From contig JAVHZZ010000006.1 of the NCBI GenBank assembly GCA_036250195.1, positions 77,005,369 to 77,069,368 of the forward strand: a DNA stretch of 64,000 nucleotides, read 5' to 3'. The DNA is from Mixophyes australis. Lineage: Eukaryota; Chordata; Amphibia; Anura; Limnodynastidae. This document shows positions 51,462 through 63,177 of the stretch, piece by piece. Positions within the stretch are counted from its first letter, which is position 1. Each line of letters starts with the position of its first letter. The notes under the pieces are model-generated. The model did not search any database, was not told where the DNA came from, and saw only the letters and a list, made by a program, of their open reading frames with translations. Both the position numbers and the translations under genes were made by a program.

Positions 51462-51761
51462 CATACTTGCCAACTCTCCCGGAATGTTTGGGAGACTCCC
51501 GCATTTTGCGAGAGTCTCCAGGACTCCAGGGAGAGTATGGTAATCTCCCTAATTTGCCCACATCCTAGTGAAGTGGGCAGAATTCGTTTCAAACGCTGCA
51601 ATTCCCGCGTTTGGCCCCGCCCCCGATGTAAAATGATGCGATTTGAGTCATCACATCACGGGGCGGGGCTAAAATGACGCGATTCCCGAAGCCCCGTCCC
51701 CTACACGCCCACCTCCCCCTTCCAGCTCCCGGAAGAAGATTATTAAATGTTGGCAAGTATG
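51462..51761. mobile_element. hAT-type MITE, CATACTTGCCAAC ends (unit 2)
   Basis: Counterpart of 24675-24973 with the same 8-bp duplication AATAAAAT (51454-51461 and 51762-51769). Confidence 0.88.
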
Positions 51762-52165
51762 AATAAAATCAAATGAGCTTTATTAAAAAACGAATATAAC
51801 ACAATACACAATCCTACTTTAAAAAAATTGGTAATAATAAGTAGATCAGTGCACTGATTGAAACACCATTAACAAGATTTTGAACTGTTAAAAACCTGTA
51901 ATGTTATATCAATAACAGGATTGTCTCGCTGTTCTGACAGCAGTACAAGTCCAGATATATTAAACACGTGTATTAAACCTCCCTGTATTGATGAATGATG
52001 GAAACATCCTATTGCATAGCCTAATTCCTTTATCAATTATAGTTAGTTCATCAGAATATGAAAGTATCCAAACAGTAAAGCAGATGCTGTTCTACAGCTT
52101 TCTTGAAAATAATAATTTGAAATTTACACAATCGTGGGGATGGTAAAATGATGAAGAAACTATAT

Positions 52166-52222
<57 letters not shown>

Positions 52223-54223
52223 TATATTAAGGTTGCATCTAATGAACGTCATTCCGCCATGTTAAATCTGTGAGAGGGGGGCATGGTGTTTGAGGGGCTA
52301 CATTTTAAAAAGTATTAAATCTATTAAACTGAAATTTGGCATACAATGGAGAGCTGTGCACAGGTGCCGCATGCCGAATCTCTAGAAAAAAAGAATAAAA
52401 AATGACAAATTAAGAATAATCTAAACTTCAAAATCTCGTCATTTTTTTCCACTTCCAGTTTTGCAATAGTCACCATTTTTCTGTTTTCTTTGGGGAGAGT
52501 ATAACTCAGTGTACAGGGCTTTTAAAGACTTGGGGTATGTTTTGTTAGAAAGCTATTAGGGTGGAGGAGTGCCTTTGATGGTTGACAACTTTGAGAAACT
52601 TATAGTTTTTTACAATTTGGTATAATATGCCCCATTTTAAAGATAGGGGATTTCACAGAATTTCATAATATTGCACATGTCAGATAGAGGTGTGCTGGGC
52701 CGGACTGGGACTAAAAATCAGCCCTGGCATTTAAAGCACACAGGCCCACCTCAGTTCCAGCAGTAAAAAAACTGTGTTGTGGGTGTGACCAACATGGGGC
52801 ATTGTGGCCATCTCAGGATGGCGTTACCTGTCATTTCCTATGGGATTCTGCCGAAGCCATTCTGGTTTCAGCAGACTCCCACAGGAAATGTACATTAACT
52901 TTTACAAACAACAAACATAAATATTCCAGAATCTGATACAAGGTAAGTGCTGTGCTGCTTACCGATGCTAAGCTGCCAGTAAGCAGGAAAAAAAACTTCG
53001 TTCCAGAGGGGCCACTTCGCCGGAGCTCCCAGTGTAGCCCAGTCATGATGCATCTTAGCGGTACATAAATATGCATCACTGCGATGTGCAGCGATGCATA
53101 TTTAGTTGTACCGCATCAAATTGATGCATAGACCCCAGTGTCCCTTGCCTTAGTATGATGTCAATGGTACCTACTGAATTGACATTACCGCTGGATTTGG
53201 TAATGAGAGCAGCAAGCGGTAGGTTGGCTACTGACTGAAATGGAGCCTAGTGTGTGCGTGTGGCAGGGACTGATGTGAATATCACATACTCTCTGTACAG
53301 GACCACACAATAAATTCTCCACATATGAATGATGAGCTGACAGCAAGATGAAACAGTTACCGGTCATGCAGATATTTTTATTGAACAACAAACTCTGCTT
53401 TTCAGTTCCACCACTTTCTATATTTTATTACTGCGTTTCTCCCTTACTTACACTTGCCGTCTGTAGGACAAAGATTGAAGAAAACCCTACCCCTCTATTC
53501 TGTTATTGGTATCATCCTGACTGCTTACTGGCTCGCTGTCTTTTGAAGACCATCCTATGTTGAGGTAGGGTGTAGGGGGACATGGAGTCACATTGCATGG
53601 TGCTGTGTGAACAGTGTACAGCTGAAGCCCTGGTCAAATACTGAGAAGAAAGGGACTGTGCAAAGGTGAGGACACCATAAAAAATTGTTGTCGCAGCGCT
53701 AGTGGTGACCGCATGACACAGTAACTTCTAATGGTGCGCTGTAGATTTCCTTGCGGCGGAGGTAGGCAAAATATAGTTTTGTATCTGCCACTGCACCTTA
53801 CATATACTCCAATACAAAGATTCACACAACTTGTCAATGAATCTGCATATAGTGGCTGGTCCTTCTTGTAAATGCAAGGATCCCAACAATGATATTGATT
53901 CCTAGCAAACAGTTCAGATCTAAAATAAAATATAAAAGTATAAACATAATGGGACTTATTTAATAACATAGTTCAAAGTACATTAATGTTCCGTAACCCA
54001 TAGCAACCAATCTGATAGCAGTTTTTAGCAGTTTAATGTAGTCAGGTTGATGAAAGCAAATCTTTGATTGCTGTGACTGCTTCCAATGTTCCAGATTGGA
54101 AATAAGTACAGTTAGACCACCCCCCCCCCATCCCAGTCATCAAAGGTCACATCCTAATGAACCTAACCCAAACTCTTTGAGTCATTGAGTTACAGCACAT
54201 TTACTATACTAGCTCTACGTTAT
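51762..54223. other. Unit 2 spacer, no convincing gene
   Basis: Matches 24974-27125. It includes a longer (TA)n microsatellite (about 52175-52216), the foldback at about 53060-53115, and ~290 bp at 53727-54016 missing from unit 1. That extra part ends ACCCATAGCAACCAATCTGA, a motif I associate with dispersed frog repeats. Confidence 0.65.
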
Positions 54224-54598
54224 GGGCAGCACAGTGGCGTAGTGGTTAGCACGTCTGCCTCACAGCATTGGGGTCATGAGTTCAATTCCCGACCATGGCC
54301 TTATCTGTGTGGAGTTTGTATGTTCTCCCTGTGTTTGCGTGGGTTTCCTCCGGGTGCTCCGGTTTCCTCCCACACTCCAAAAACATACTGGTAGGTTAAT
54401 TGGCTGCAATAAAAAAAAAAAAAAAAAAAATTGACCCTAGTTTCTCCCTCTCTGTCTGTCTGTGTGTGTGAGTGTGTGTCTATATTAGGGAATTTAGACT
54501 GTGAGCTCCAATGGGGCAGGGACTGATGTGAATGAGTTCTCTGTACAGCGCTGCGGAATTAGTGGCGCTATATAAATAAATGATGATGATGATGATGA
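54224..54598 (+). mobile_element. tRNA-derived SINE
   Basis: A pol III A box-like TGGCGTAGTGG (54235-54245) and a B box-like GAGTTCAATTCC (about 54279) lie in the tRNA-like head. A conserved body (GTGGGTTTCCTCCGGGTGCT) follows, then an A-run (about 54408-54430), and a (GAT)n-type tail. Unit 1 has the empty site at about 27116-27136, so it inserted after the duplication. No clear target duplication is seen. Confidence 0.8.
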
Positions 54599-54790
54599 AA
54601 TAAGGCGCATGTTATAGATTGCAAGTAAAAAAGGCTAGTACAATATCATACCTGGATCTTCATCTAGTAGAAAACCATATTTGCATGGAGAACCGAATGT
54701 GTATGACTTACAGACACGTGCATATTGTACCCTCAAGCACAGGAAGCCCTTTGTTTTTGCATAGTTTGCAACAACATGAACTGTCCTCAT
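54599..54790. other. Unit 2 spacer between SINE and MITE
   Basis: It matches 27126-27290, then leaves the unit 1 match at about 54755. It ends GTCCTCAT (54783-54790), the MITE target duplication. Confidence 0.7.
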
Positions 54791-55077
54791 CAGGGCCGCC
54801 TTCAGAAATCATGGGGCCCAGTACGGAGGAATCATTCCCCCTGCGATCATGTGATCTGCCTGTGACAGCCAGAGCACATGATTGCAGGGGGGATGAATCC
54901 TCCACCCCTGCGAACGCATCCTGGTGCCTGGCTGTCACGTTGACAGCCAGGCTGAAGACAGAGTAGCGGAGACCAGCGGGGCCCCAGGTAAGTCTGTGCT
55001 GCGCTGTTGTACCCGGCCCCCTCGTGAGCCCGGGCCCGGTACAACAGTACTCCCCGTACCCCCTGATGGCGGCCCTG
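54791..55077. mobile_element. 287-bp hAT-type MITE, CAGGGCCGCC ends
   Basis: The ends CAGGGCCGCCTTCAG and CTGATGGCGGCCCTG are inverted repeats. The flanks are a perfect 8-bp duplication GTCCTCAT (54783-54790 and 55078-55085). The interior is GC-rich, with tandem-like GTGACAGCCAG/CTGTCACGTTGACAGCCAGG pairs. It is absent from unit 1, where the whole surrounding ~790 bp is missing. Confidence 0.92.
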
Positions 55078-55085
55078 GTCCTCAT

Positions 55086-55734
55086 TCATGTACTCCTCAA
55101 TGGTCCGTTTCAGGAACAGTCTTTTCACTGCCCCCAGCCAGCCTCCTGAGAGAGAAACACACCTGTTATCTCGCTGCTCTGCAGAGTTTCAGTGTGATGT
55201 GCGGCCGATGCAAGTAATCACATGGGACGCTCGCCATGTGACAGGTGCCGTCCCATGTGATTAAAATCACATGGCGGCACATCAAACTAATACTCCGTCC
55301 GCCGAGCAGCGCGCACTGAGCTGTGCTGCTCGGACAGACATGCCTGCCCCGCCGGATCAGCTCAACTAGTCATCGGCCCTTCTGGCATTTGCCAGAAGTG
55401 CCTGATGGCTAGTCCAGCCCTGGAGGTGTGTGCTGGGTGTAGTATATGTGGCTTCACTTGCGAGCACAAATATGGCTAACTCAGTGTCGGACTAGGGCAT
55501 GAAAGGCCCACCGGGGGATTGCAACACTAGGGGCCCACCAGAGGGAGTGTGGTCAGCCATCATAGAGGCGGTACATGACACTAGAGGGGGAGTGGTCAGT
55601 CCAGGAAGGACAGCTAGCACCTTAGTGTAGTATATAAAGCATACAGTGTGTGTATAAAGAATACACAGTCTTGACCTGCCCCTTAGATTGGGCAGAACAG
55701 TCACCAAAAATCAGGATTGTCCCACTAGACCAGT
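55086..55734. other. Unit 2 spacer with MITE fragments
   Basis: It contains inverted AATCACATGGGACG/GTCCCATGTGATT (about 55217-55262). Another fragment is GGCCCTTCTGGCATTTGCCA with a CTAGTCCAGCCCTGG end (55375-55425), a decayed MITE end, and CAGTGTCGGACTAGGGCATG (55482) looks similar. The unit 1 match resumes at about 55546 (GTGTGGTCAGCCATCATAGA). No gene is seen. Confidence 0.6.
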
Positions 55735-55873
55735 CTTGGCTAACCTGTGGCACTCCAGTTGTTGTGAAACTATAAGCCCCAGCATGCTTTGCCAATATAT
55801 AGCAGCTTATTGCTGGAAGAGTATGCTTGGATTTGTAGTTTCACAACACCTGGAGTACTACAAGTTAGCCAAG
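55735..55873. mobile_element. Foldback MITE (unit 2)
   Basis: Counterpart of 27487-27625. The ZNF143-like motif has decayed here to ACTATAAGCCCCAGCATGC. Confidence 0.75.
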
Positions 55874-56495
55874 CCTGCACTAGACTTAGAACATTTGACA
55901 GACTGTCCTACCTGTTGTTGTCACTTTTACCACCTGTGGCTGCTGGTTTCTTTAGTTATGGATTGTCTGGATCCTGGAATGTTGAGGGCCCTATTTGGAA
56001 AAAATAATGGGTACATTTAGAAACGCCGCCCATCCCTGCCATTAAATCAACAGCACCCACATTTAATAATTAGGCCACTCTCCAGCCTCAACATTAAAGT
56101 AATAGTGCTCACATTTGATAAATAGATCTATTTCAATCCAACCAACCTCAACATTTAATTAATAGTATTCCCATTTAATAAATAAACCTATTACCCTCCC
56201 TCCAAACAGCCCCAGCAATAAATTAATAACATTTACGTTTAATACATCCCTTTCCCACAACCATTCCTAGCATTAAATCATTAATATTCGCATTTAATAG
56301 ATAGTCCTCCTCCCCACACTCAGCCCCACATTCAATTATAGACCCAAACCACCTCAGCATTAAAGGTCCCATCACCCCCTCCCTATAGTGTTCTCTGTGC
56401 AGCCCCCTCTCACTATAGTTTAGCATAGGCAGCCCCCCTCAATATAGTTTAGTATAGTCAGCCCCCTTATAGTTTAGTATGGATAGGCAGCCCCC
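55874..56495. repeat. AT-rich ~55-bp degenerate repeats (unit 2)
   Basis: Counterpart of 27626-28250, with ATTAAATTAATAGT/CATTTAATAAATA repeats. No gene is seen. Confidence 0.7.
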
Positions 56496-56910
56496 CTATG
56501 CCACATAGTAGTGCCCCCAAAACAATGTTATGCCACACAGTAGTGAACCCAATTTTTTGCCACACAGTAGTGCCCCAATGTTATGCCATACAGTAGTGCC
56601 CCCAATGTTATTCCACACAGTAGTGCCCCAATGTTATGCCACACAGTAGTGTCCCAATGTTATGCCACACAGTAGTGTCCCCAATGTTATGCTACACAGT
56701 AGTGCCCCAATGTTATGCCATACAGTAGTGCCCCCAATGCTATGCCACACAGTAGTGCCCCAATGTTATGCCACACAGTAGTACCCCAATGTTATGCCAC
56801 ACAGTAGTGCCCCCAATGTTATGCCACACAGTAGTGCCCCAATGTTATGCCATACAGTAGTGCCCCCAATGTTATGGCACACCGTAGTGCCCTAAATGTT
56901 ATGCCACGCA
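56496..56910. repeat. 26-27-bp minisatellite (unit 2, about 15 units)
   Basis: Same unit as 28250-28500 but expanded by about five or six repeats. Confidence 0.9.
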
Positions 56911-56924
56911 AGTGTCCCGAATTC

Positions 56925-56933
56925 ACACACACG

Positions 56934-56977
<44 letters not shown>

Positions 56978-56978
56978 G
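56925..56978. repeat. CA/TA microsatellite (unit 2)
   Basis: (CA)n with one CG runs into (TA)n; counterpart of 28519-28582. Confidence 0.92.
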
Positions 56979-59826
56979 TGATAGCACAAACAATATAAAC
57001 AAATGGTTAAAGAGTCTACTTACCCATATGTTGATTGCCTCTCTGCTCCTTCTCCCTTCAGCGGCGGCGGGAACATCAGCTGCCAGGAAGAGGGGGCGGG
57101 TCACATGATAGCAGCTGCGATTGCAATTGAGCAGCGGGGATGCCGGAGAGGACCCTGGTGAGGACAACAGGCCTCCAGGTAAGCTCCACCCACGTGTGAA
57201 TGGGGGTGTGGCCATAAGGTAGCCGGGCCTACTGGTGGGCTAACTTTCCCCTCGCATAACGATTTAGTTCTGTAAACTGCAGAGGAATTAGACCTAAATG
57301 TTGGCTATATATGGGCTGGTTGGGGTTTTGGATCTGACGGGGGTACACTGTATTATTATTGGATGTAGCAACGCTCTTATTTCAAAGTTTAATCCCTCCT
57401 TGTGGTGGCAGAGGCGGCTGTTAGGGAATCCATGTTAAACCTCACGGCCCCTATGTGACGTCAGTTAATTTATTCACTGCACTGAGCTGGGAGCGGGAGA
57501 TTAAAATGTTCTCACTAGTTCCTGCACTAATCATACAGAGTGATGGGAATATGGGGTGGTATAAAGCCTGGCATCGGCGCTGACACAACATAAAGCACAT
57601 GCCCATGTCACATATACACAGCGTCTGAACTAAGCACACAAAGGTGATGTAAATATCACGCGTTGTGAATTTTTATTTCCGGGAATGAAGTTTTTCCTCG
57701 ATTTTGGATCCTTGTTTGGTGCGCAAAATCGAGACACGACTCCTTTTCAATCGGATCCCCAAGGTCAGACCTTATCGGATTTCTATCAATCTGAACAGCT
57801 CATCTCTAAATATATATATATTATATATTCACAGGTGCACCACATGGGTACGATTGCTAAGGTGTGTTAATTGAGAATAAAAGGATTGTGGGATCTGGTG
57901 GGTGGGGCTTCGACACTGATGCTGCTGATGCTAATCTATGAATAGCAGCCGGATGATAGCCGGGGCTGGTGGGTTTAGTTAGTGACAGGAAGCCGTGGTA
58001 CATTTGATATATATGTTAGTGTTGTGATAAAATGAAACAGCAACTTGCTAAGACCGGAATAAGGAGTCACTCATTTGGTAATTCCTAATATATATAGTAT
58101 ATATGAAAAATGTAAGTATATCATACACTGGCTGGATATGGATACCTAACCCAGAGTCCTAACCAGATGTTTCATTCACCTCGGCAAGAGAGAAGTCTGT
58201 TGCCCCACCTGTTGGAAGTAGATTCTGCCTCTCAATGGTGGCGCAGTTTAGCCATCCTAAGGCCGGATCGCGCTATCTACAAGTGCAATACGATTCTCCA
58301 ACCCTATGCTGCACCCTCCTACCTGTTCTTGTATCTTTGACTACCTGATAGTGCTGCTGGTGCCTTAAAGCTCAGTTGAAGCTTGGCAAGATCCTGGAAT
58401 TTTGGGGTCCTGTTTGGAAAATAGTTAGTATTCGCTACCTGGAAAGCAAAGCAGTGAGTGAACAATCTAGGTCTCCCTCCCCTGAAACCAACCAGTCATT
58501 AAATGAGTATCTTTTTGTTTTGTTTACTAAACAGGCCTCCTTCCACCCAATCAGCCAAAGGATTTAATTGGTAGCATACACATTTCATAAACATGCTTAT
58601 TAATAGCACCCACGTTTAATCATTAGGCCTTCCCCCTAACCAGCTCACCTCAACATTAAATTAATTGTGTTTCTACTTAATAAATAAATAAAACTCCTAC
58701 CTCCCATTCAGCCCCAACATTAAATTAATAGCATTCCCATTTATTATATGGATCTATTTCCCCCCCACAAATCCTGACATTAAATCAATAGCGTTCCCAT
58801 TTAATAAACCAACATATTCCCCCACCACCACCAGCCCTGATAGTAAATTAATAACATTTCCATTTATTGAAAAGACCTATTTCCCCTGGTGCACCAAAAT
58901 CAAATTAAAAGCTTAACATTTTACCCCACATTTAATAGCGACCATTACTGCTAATAAAAACATCACTGCCTACTTTTTATAGTTATATTTAATTACTTAT
59001 TATGTTTTATAATATTTATATAGTAAATCTCCACCTTTTCTCCAAGGTCGAGCACCCAGAATCCCCTCCTGTTCTCTCCAGCCCTTTATCCCCCCAATAT
59101 CTCTCAAGCAACACCCCCCACCTGTTTTCTACAGTCCCTTCTGCCCTATTTCCTCCAGCCCCTCTATCGTCTCTTGTTCACTCTGGCGACCTCCTCCTAA
59201 ACCCCACTGTTTTCTTCAGCCCCCTTCCCCCATTTTCTCCAGCCATGTCTCCACCCGTTCACTCCATCCACCTCTCTCCCCCTTCTCCATGGTGTAATGT
59301 AATTACCGCTTCTTCTTTTATCTTCTTGTCCACTTTTTCTTTCTCCTTTGCCTTCTGTCTTCCTTCCTGTCTCCTCTAGGCTCATCTCCACTCCACTGAC
59401 AGTGTTGTGATGTCACAACACTGCAGGGAACCAGGAGCTGTGCGCCCTTTCATATTTTGCTGTCAGGTGCTGGAATGTGGTACTGCCCAAAGTCTGACCT
59501 ATGGGGATATAGCAGTTGGGCCACCATGGGATTGGGTCCTGGGCTGTCACTCAGCCTGCACTGCCCTCGAAACGGCCCTGAGCTAATCTGTACAATTTTG
59601 TATGTTTTTGTTATATGAGTTCAAGCTATTTTACACACACCTGTGTACTTACTTCCAGGTTGCTTGATAACTCCATGCATGCATTGAAGAGTCACCAGCT
59701 GAGCGGATTTTCTACTCTGCCCAAGAAAATCTACTCTGCCACACGTACAATTCAGCAGTCATACAGTTTTGTCATTAAACCAAAGTTGCATAAGTATGGC
59801 CAACATTACTAACAGGAAGTCCAGTG
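56979..59826. other. Unit 2 spacer, no convincing gene
   Basis: Matches 28583-31389. It includes the decayed hAT-like end at about 57670-57808 (AACAGCTCATCTCTA), an extra block of the AT-rich repeat near 58775-58915 lacking in unit 1, and the pyrimidine-rich stretch 59050-59380. Confidence 0.65.
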
Positions 59827-59943
59827 CAGTGGCAGATCCAGAGAAGGGTAATCGGGGCAATCGCTCCCCGCCCCCTAGCAGGTTGTGGCCGCACTCTGTT
59901 TCTTTGTCAGCGGACCTCCTAAAAAATTCTAGGTCTGCCCCAG
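59827..59943. mobile_element. Short hAT-type MITE (unit 2)
   Basis: Counterpart of 31390-31512. The flanks GTCCAGTG and GTACAGTG match at seven of eight positions. Confidence 0.78.
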
Positions 59944-60026
59944 GTACAGTGTGCATATACAACATTCTTCCTCTTTTAACCACAACAATTTCTATCAAGT
60001 TCTTCAAACAAAATGTGTATATGTAT

Positions 60027-60292
60027 TAGAGATGGGCGGGCTCGGTTCCCCGAGATTCGAATCCATACAAATTTTATCTATCCGAGTACCGAGCCGAGCA
60101 GGCTCGGGACTCTCCCTAATTCTTTGTATTATTCTTTCATTTCTCATGTATTCAATTCTATTATTAATTCAAATTCTATTAGCAATTGTTAGAGCAGGAA
60201 GAGAGGAGGATAGAGGAGGCTTATTTTTCAATTTTATGCACTACAAGTGCTTTGGGGTCTCCCATTTTCCCCAGTGTTTTAGAATAATTTTT
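60027..60292 (+). mobile_element. hAT-B copy 4, 5' terminus only
   Basis: It begins TAGAGATGGGCGGGCTCGG, preceded by ATATGTAT (60019-60026). It parallels the right end of the intact hAT-B on the minus strand (48070 inward), including CCGAGTACCGAGCCGAGCAG. It reaches one leader repeat (TGCACTACAAGTGCTTTGGG) and is cut off by the LTR fragment. A deletion relative to copy 3 has removed the CGCG and TATA boxes. Confidence 0.85.
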
Positions 60293-61784
60293 CATTCCTC
60301 GTGAGTCTCTGAAGGTGTTCCAGTGCCTCCTCATGTGTTCAGCTTATGCTGATTCCTGTTTGCCGTTTGTGGTTTCCAGACCACTTCTACTCCTCGTGTT
60401 CCTAGTGACTCCAGCAGCTGATTCCTATCCGCTGCCTCCGTATATCTACAGTTACAGATTACTGCAAACTCTCCTGTGTTTCATCGTGACTCCAGCAGCT
60501 GATTCCTATCCGCTGCCTCCGTATATCTACAGTTACAGATTACTGCAAACTCTCCTGTGTTTCATCGTGACTCCAGCAGCTGATTCCTATCCGCTGCCTC
60601 CGTGTGTCTAACTAGTTACAGATCTCTCCAACTCTCCTGTGTTACATTGCTACTGTTCCAGCTGATTCCTGTTAACTACTTCAGCGTGTCTACAGAGTCC
60701 TGCTCGTCTCAGCGCTCCAGTCTGCATTCCACCTGCCATCAGCTGACCCGCTGCCTACTGCTTCTACAGTGTGTCCATTCGTGTCAACTTGCCTGTTAAG
60801 CATCGAGTCTACGCTCCTCGGCTTCCAGCTCTGCTACATCACTTCAGCTCTCCCGTGCTCTCCTGCTGTTCAATTCGATATACTACTGCTTCCTGAGTAT
60901 TTTGTCGTCCTTGCTGGCCTACCTACAGTGCGCTGCACCTACCTGCCGCTTCCATTCTGCAAGGACTTCTCATCTCGTCAGTTCCCTGCCGCTCAGGTAT
61001 CCCTGCAGCTATCTCTAACAGCCTGCTCATCTGAACCACGGTATGCATACTTCTCATTGATTGTGCTGGTGTATTGCATATCCATCTGGACTGAGTTTTT
61101 CTCCTCCGGAGTTTCCATCCTCTGAGACTATTGCTATTATTGACTGTGTTTCCTTTTGCTGGACTATTCTAGTGACTTTGTTTATCTGTGCAGTGCTGTT
61201 CATCCATTATTATTATTGTGTGCAGTTCAACGTGGGATCAAGTTCAGTGTACCCGTGTAGACTCTGCATAGCATTTATCTCCTCGTGTCCTTCCTCACAT
61301 ATATATTCAGTGGTACAACTTGCTAGAGGCAGACCACTGATTCCTGTTTCCCTGTGTCACCAGTTGCATATATCCTCTCACATAAGCAGTGGTACAACTT
61401 GCTACACGCAGACCACTGACTTCCCCGTTACCTTCACCTGGATTCCATTCCTTCACTACAGACAGCGGTACAACTTGCTATACGCAGACCGCTGACTTCC
61501 ACCTCCTTATTACTCCTGGACATTCTTCTCACTGTAGCAGTGGTACAACTTGCCGTGCGCAGACCACTGACTACCCTCACGTGTCCTTGTCCATCCAGAT
61601 CCTCGTGTTCAGTTAGCTATTGTTTACCTGTGCTGCTAGTCATAGACTTTCTGAGAATTCTCTAACCATCTGCTGTTTCCAGTTCCATTATCACCCTGCC
61701 ATTAGAGTATCATATACCAACTCTACTGCTCTGATAAGACCATCAGCGGGTGATACTGGGTAAAGACTCCTAGTGCCCGTGACA
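60293..61784 (+). mobile_element. 5'-truncated, diverged chromovirus LTR
   Basis: It joins the LTR sequence at CATTCCTCGTGAGTCTCTGA (offset ~190 of the full LTR) and ends GTGCCCGTGACA at 61784. It therefore lacks the NRF1/TATA promoter part. It has three GCTGATTCCTATCCGCTGCC repeats (about 60419-60600) and four hairpin motifs (61308-61340, 61387-61419, 61463-61495, 61538-61570). The third is co-varied (CAGCGGT/ACCGCTG), as in the younger LTRs. Confidence 0.88.
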
Positions 61785-62305
61785 AAATCATTGCCCCCCA
61801 AGGGTCCTCCCTCTGTGGAAGAATTAGCCCAGCTCCTATTCCCGGCCTTGACCCTGATCCGGCCCCCCTTCCTGTTTCTTCTGCCTCTACGTCTGCTCTG
61901 ATCCCTTCTGGTTCCGTTCGGGAGATATCTCCCTTGGTTGCTGGTTCAGGTTCCGTCCCTGCCTCTCTCCGTCTTGTTTGGTCCTTTCCCATAGCCCGAC
62001 TTCTATTCCCGTCCCTCTTCCCCTTCCTCCTCCTCCCAGCACTGTTCATCCTGTCCCCCCCCCTTGAACCTCTTGTGAGTCAGGTGTCAGTGTTATCGGG
62101 AGTCTTGCCCACTAACATTCTTTCTAGTACCCGAACTTCAGAGACTAAATTGTCAGTCGAGGTGGCCAGTGTTGGGTCTGGTGGGGCCCCCCCTTCTGGT
62201 GAAGAGGTTATTCTTCAGGAGGGGGAGGCCTTGTCAGCGGGCCTAAGTTGCAAGAGGTATGGGTCCTCGGATGAGGACTCTGCCAAACAGGTAAAAAATA
62301 AGTGA
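61785..62305 (+). pseudogene. LINE ORF1, C-terminal remnant
   Basis: A Pro/Ser/Leu-rich frame, shifted at about 61970-62040, ends in an acidic/basic tail (SSDEDSAKQVKNK) at the stop 62303-62305. It lies just ahead of the endonuclease, as expected of ORF1. It does not clearly overlap the ORF1 part kept in LINE copy 1. Confidence 0.55.
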
Positions 62306-62345
62306 GCTGATTCCTACTTTATAGCTCTGAAGGAGGGCTTCCCAG

Positions 62346-63177
62346 CCCATTAGATTTGCCACCATTAATGTGGCATCTATACGTTCTGAGCGAGCTCGCT
62401 ATATGGTCTTTGATTTTTTCAGCACGGTTGAGGCTGATTTTTTATTTTTGCAGGAGACCAGATTGAATCAGCTGGCTCACATTCATAAAGCCAAAAGGGA
62501 GTGGGGGCATGGACCCTCCTACTGGTCTCTTGCGGCCGAGCCGTATGGTGGGGGTGGCGGTGCTTTTTACCGGCATGATAACCATCCAGCGAGTTATAGA
62601 ACTAGAGGTAGGTAGGTGCATGATCTTGGATGTCAATCTGAGAGAGCACGACCTGAGGTTGATTAATGTCTTTGGTCCCCAATCCAGGTGGGAAAGGAAA
62701 TGCCTTTTCAGTGCGATAAAGCCGTACCTTTTTTCAGCCCGGCAGATAGTCTTTGGTGGTGACTTTAACACTGTCATTAGGACTAAAGACAGGGGAGGTT
62801 CAAGGACTTCTCTGGGCTATGACTCCCAATTTTTAGCTAGCATAATTAGGCAGGCTGGTCTGGTGGATGTGCATATTCGTCATTTCCCGGACCACACGGG
62901 ATTCACTTACTTTAGTGGTAGCTGTAGGTCTAGGATAGATAGGTTTTTCGTTAAGGAGAGCTCGAAAACCTTGGCTCCTGAGCTGAGGTCAGTAGAGATC
63001 TCCGATTACGTTTACCTCTCTGTGTGCTTGAATGCTTCAGAGACTCTTAGGAAGGGTAGAGGCCTCTGGCGCCTGAACTCTAAGCTCCTAGAGGAGGAGG
63101 TGATAAGACAGTCTTTTAGGGACTTCTTTGAATCCCAGGAAACACTTTTGGGGGCGGGTTGGAGTAGGTCTGAATAA
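62346..63177 (+). pseudogene. LINE ORF2 APE-type endonuclease domain
   Basis: The domain reads RFATINVASIRSERARY, then LFLQETRL (catalytic Glu), GGDFNTVI (Asp/Asn), SRIDRFFV, and ISDYVYLSV. The last is the place of the usual SDH motif, so the catalytic His is Tyr here. A frameshift falls in the G-rich run near 62548-62560 and an in-frame TAA at 63175-63177. The domain would nick target DNA; this copy would not work. Confidence 0.85.

Larger units (their letters stand above)
32121..60026 (+). repeat. Tandem segmental duplication, unit 2
   Basis: This is the second copy of the unit at 13120-31594. The match covers 32121-32370, 41160-41500 and 48779-60018. It is interrupted by hAT-B copy 2 (with loss of about 215 bp of flank), hAT-B copy 3, a SINE and a MITE, and it has the empty site where unit 1 holds hAT-A. 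About 800 bp (41501-41604 plus 48079-48778) has no counterpart in unit 1. Confidence 0.92.

Noticed and set aside
54708..55217. Overlapping frames across the GC-rich MITE
   Set aside because: They span a transposon with clear inverted ends and TSD and are absent from unit 1.
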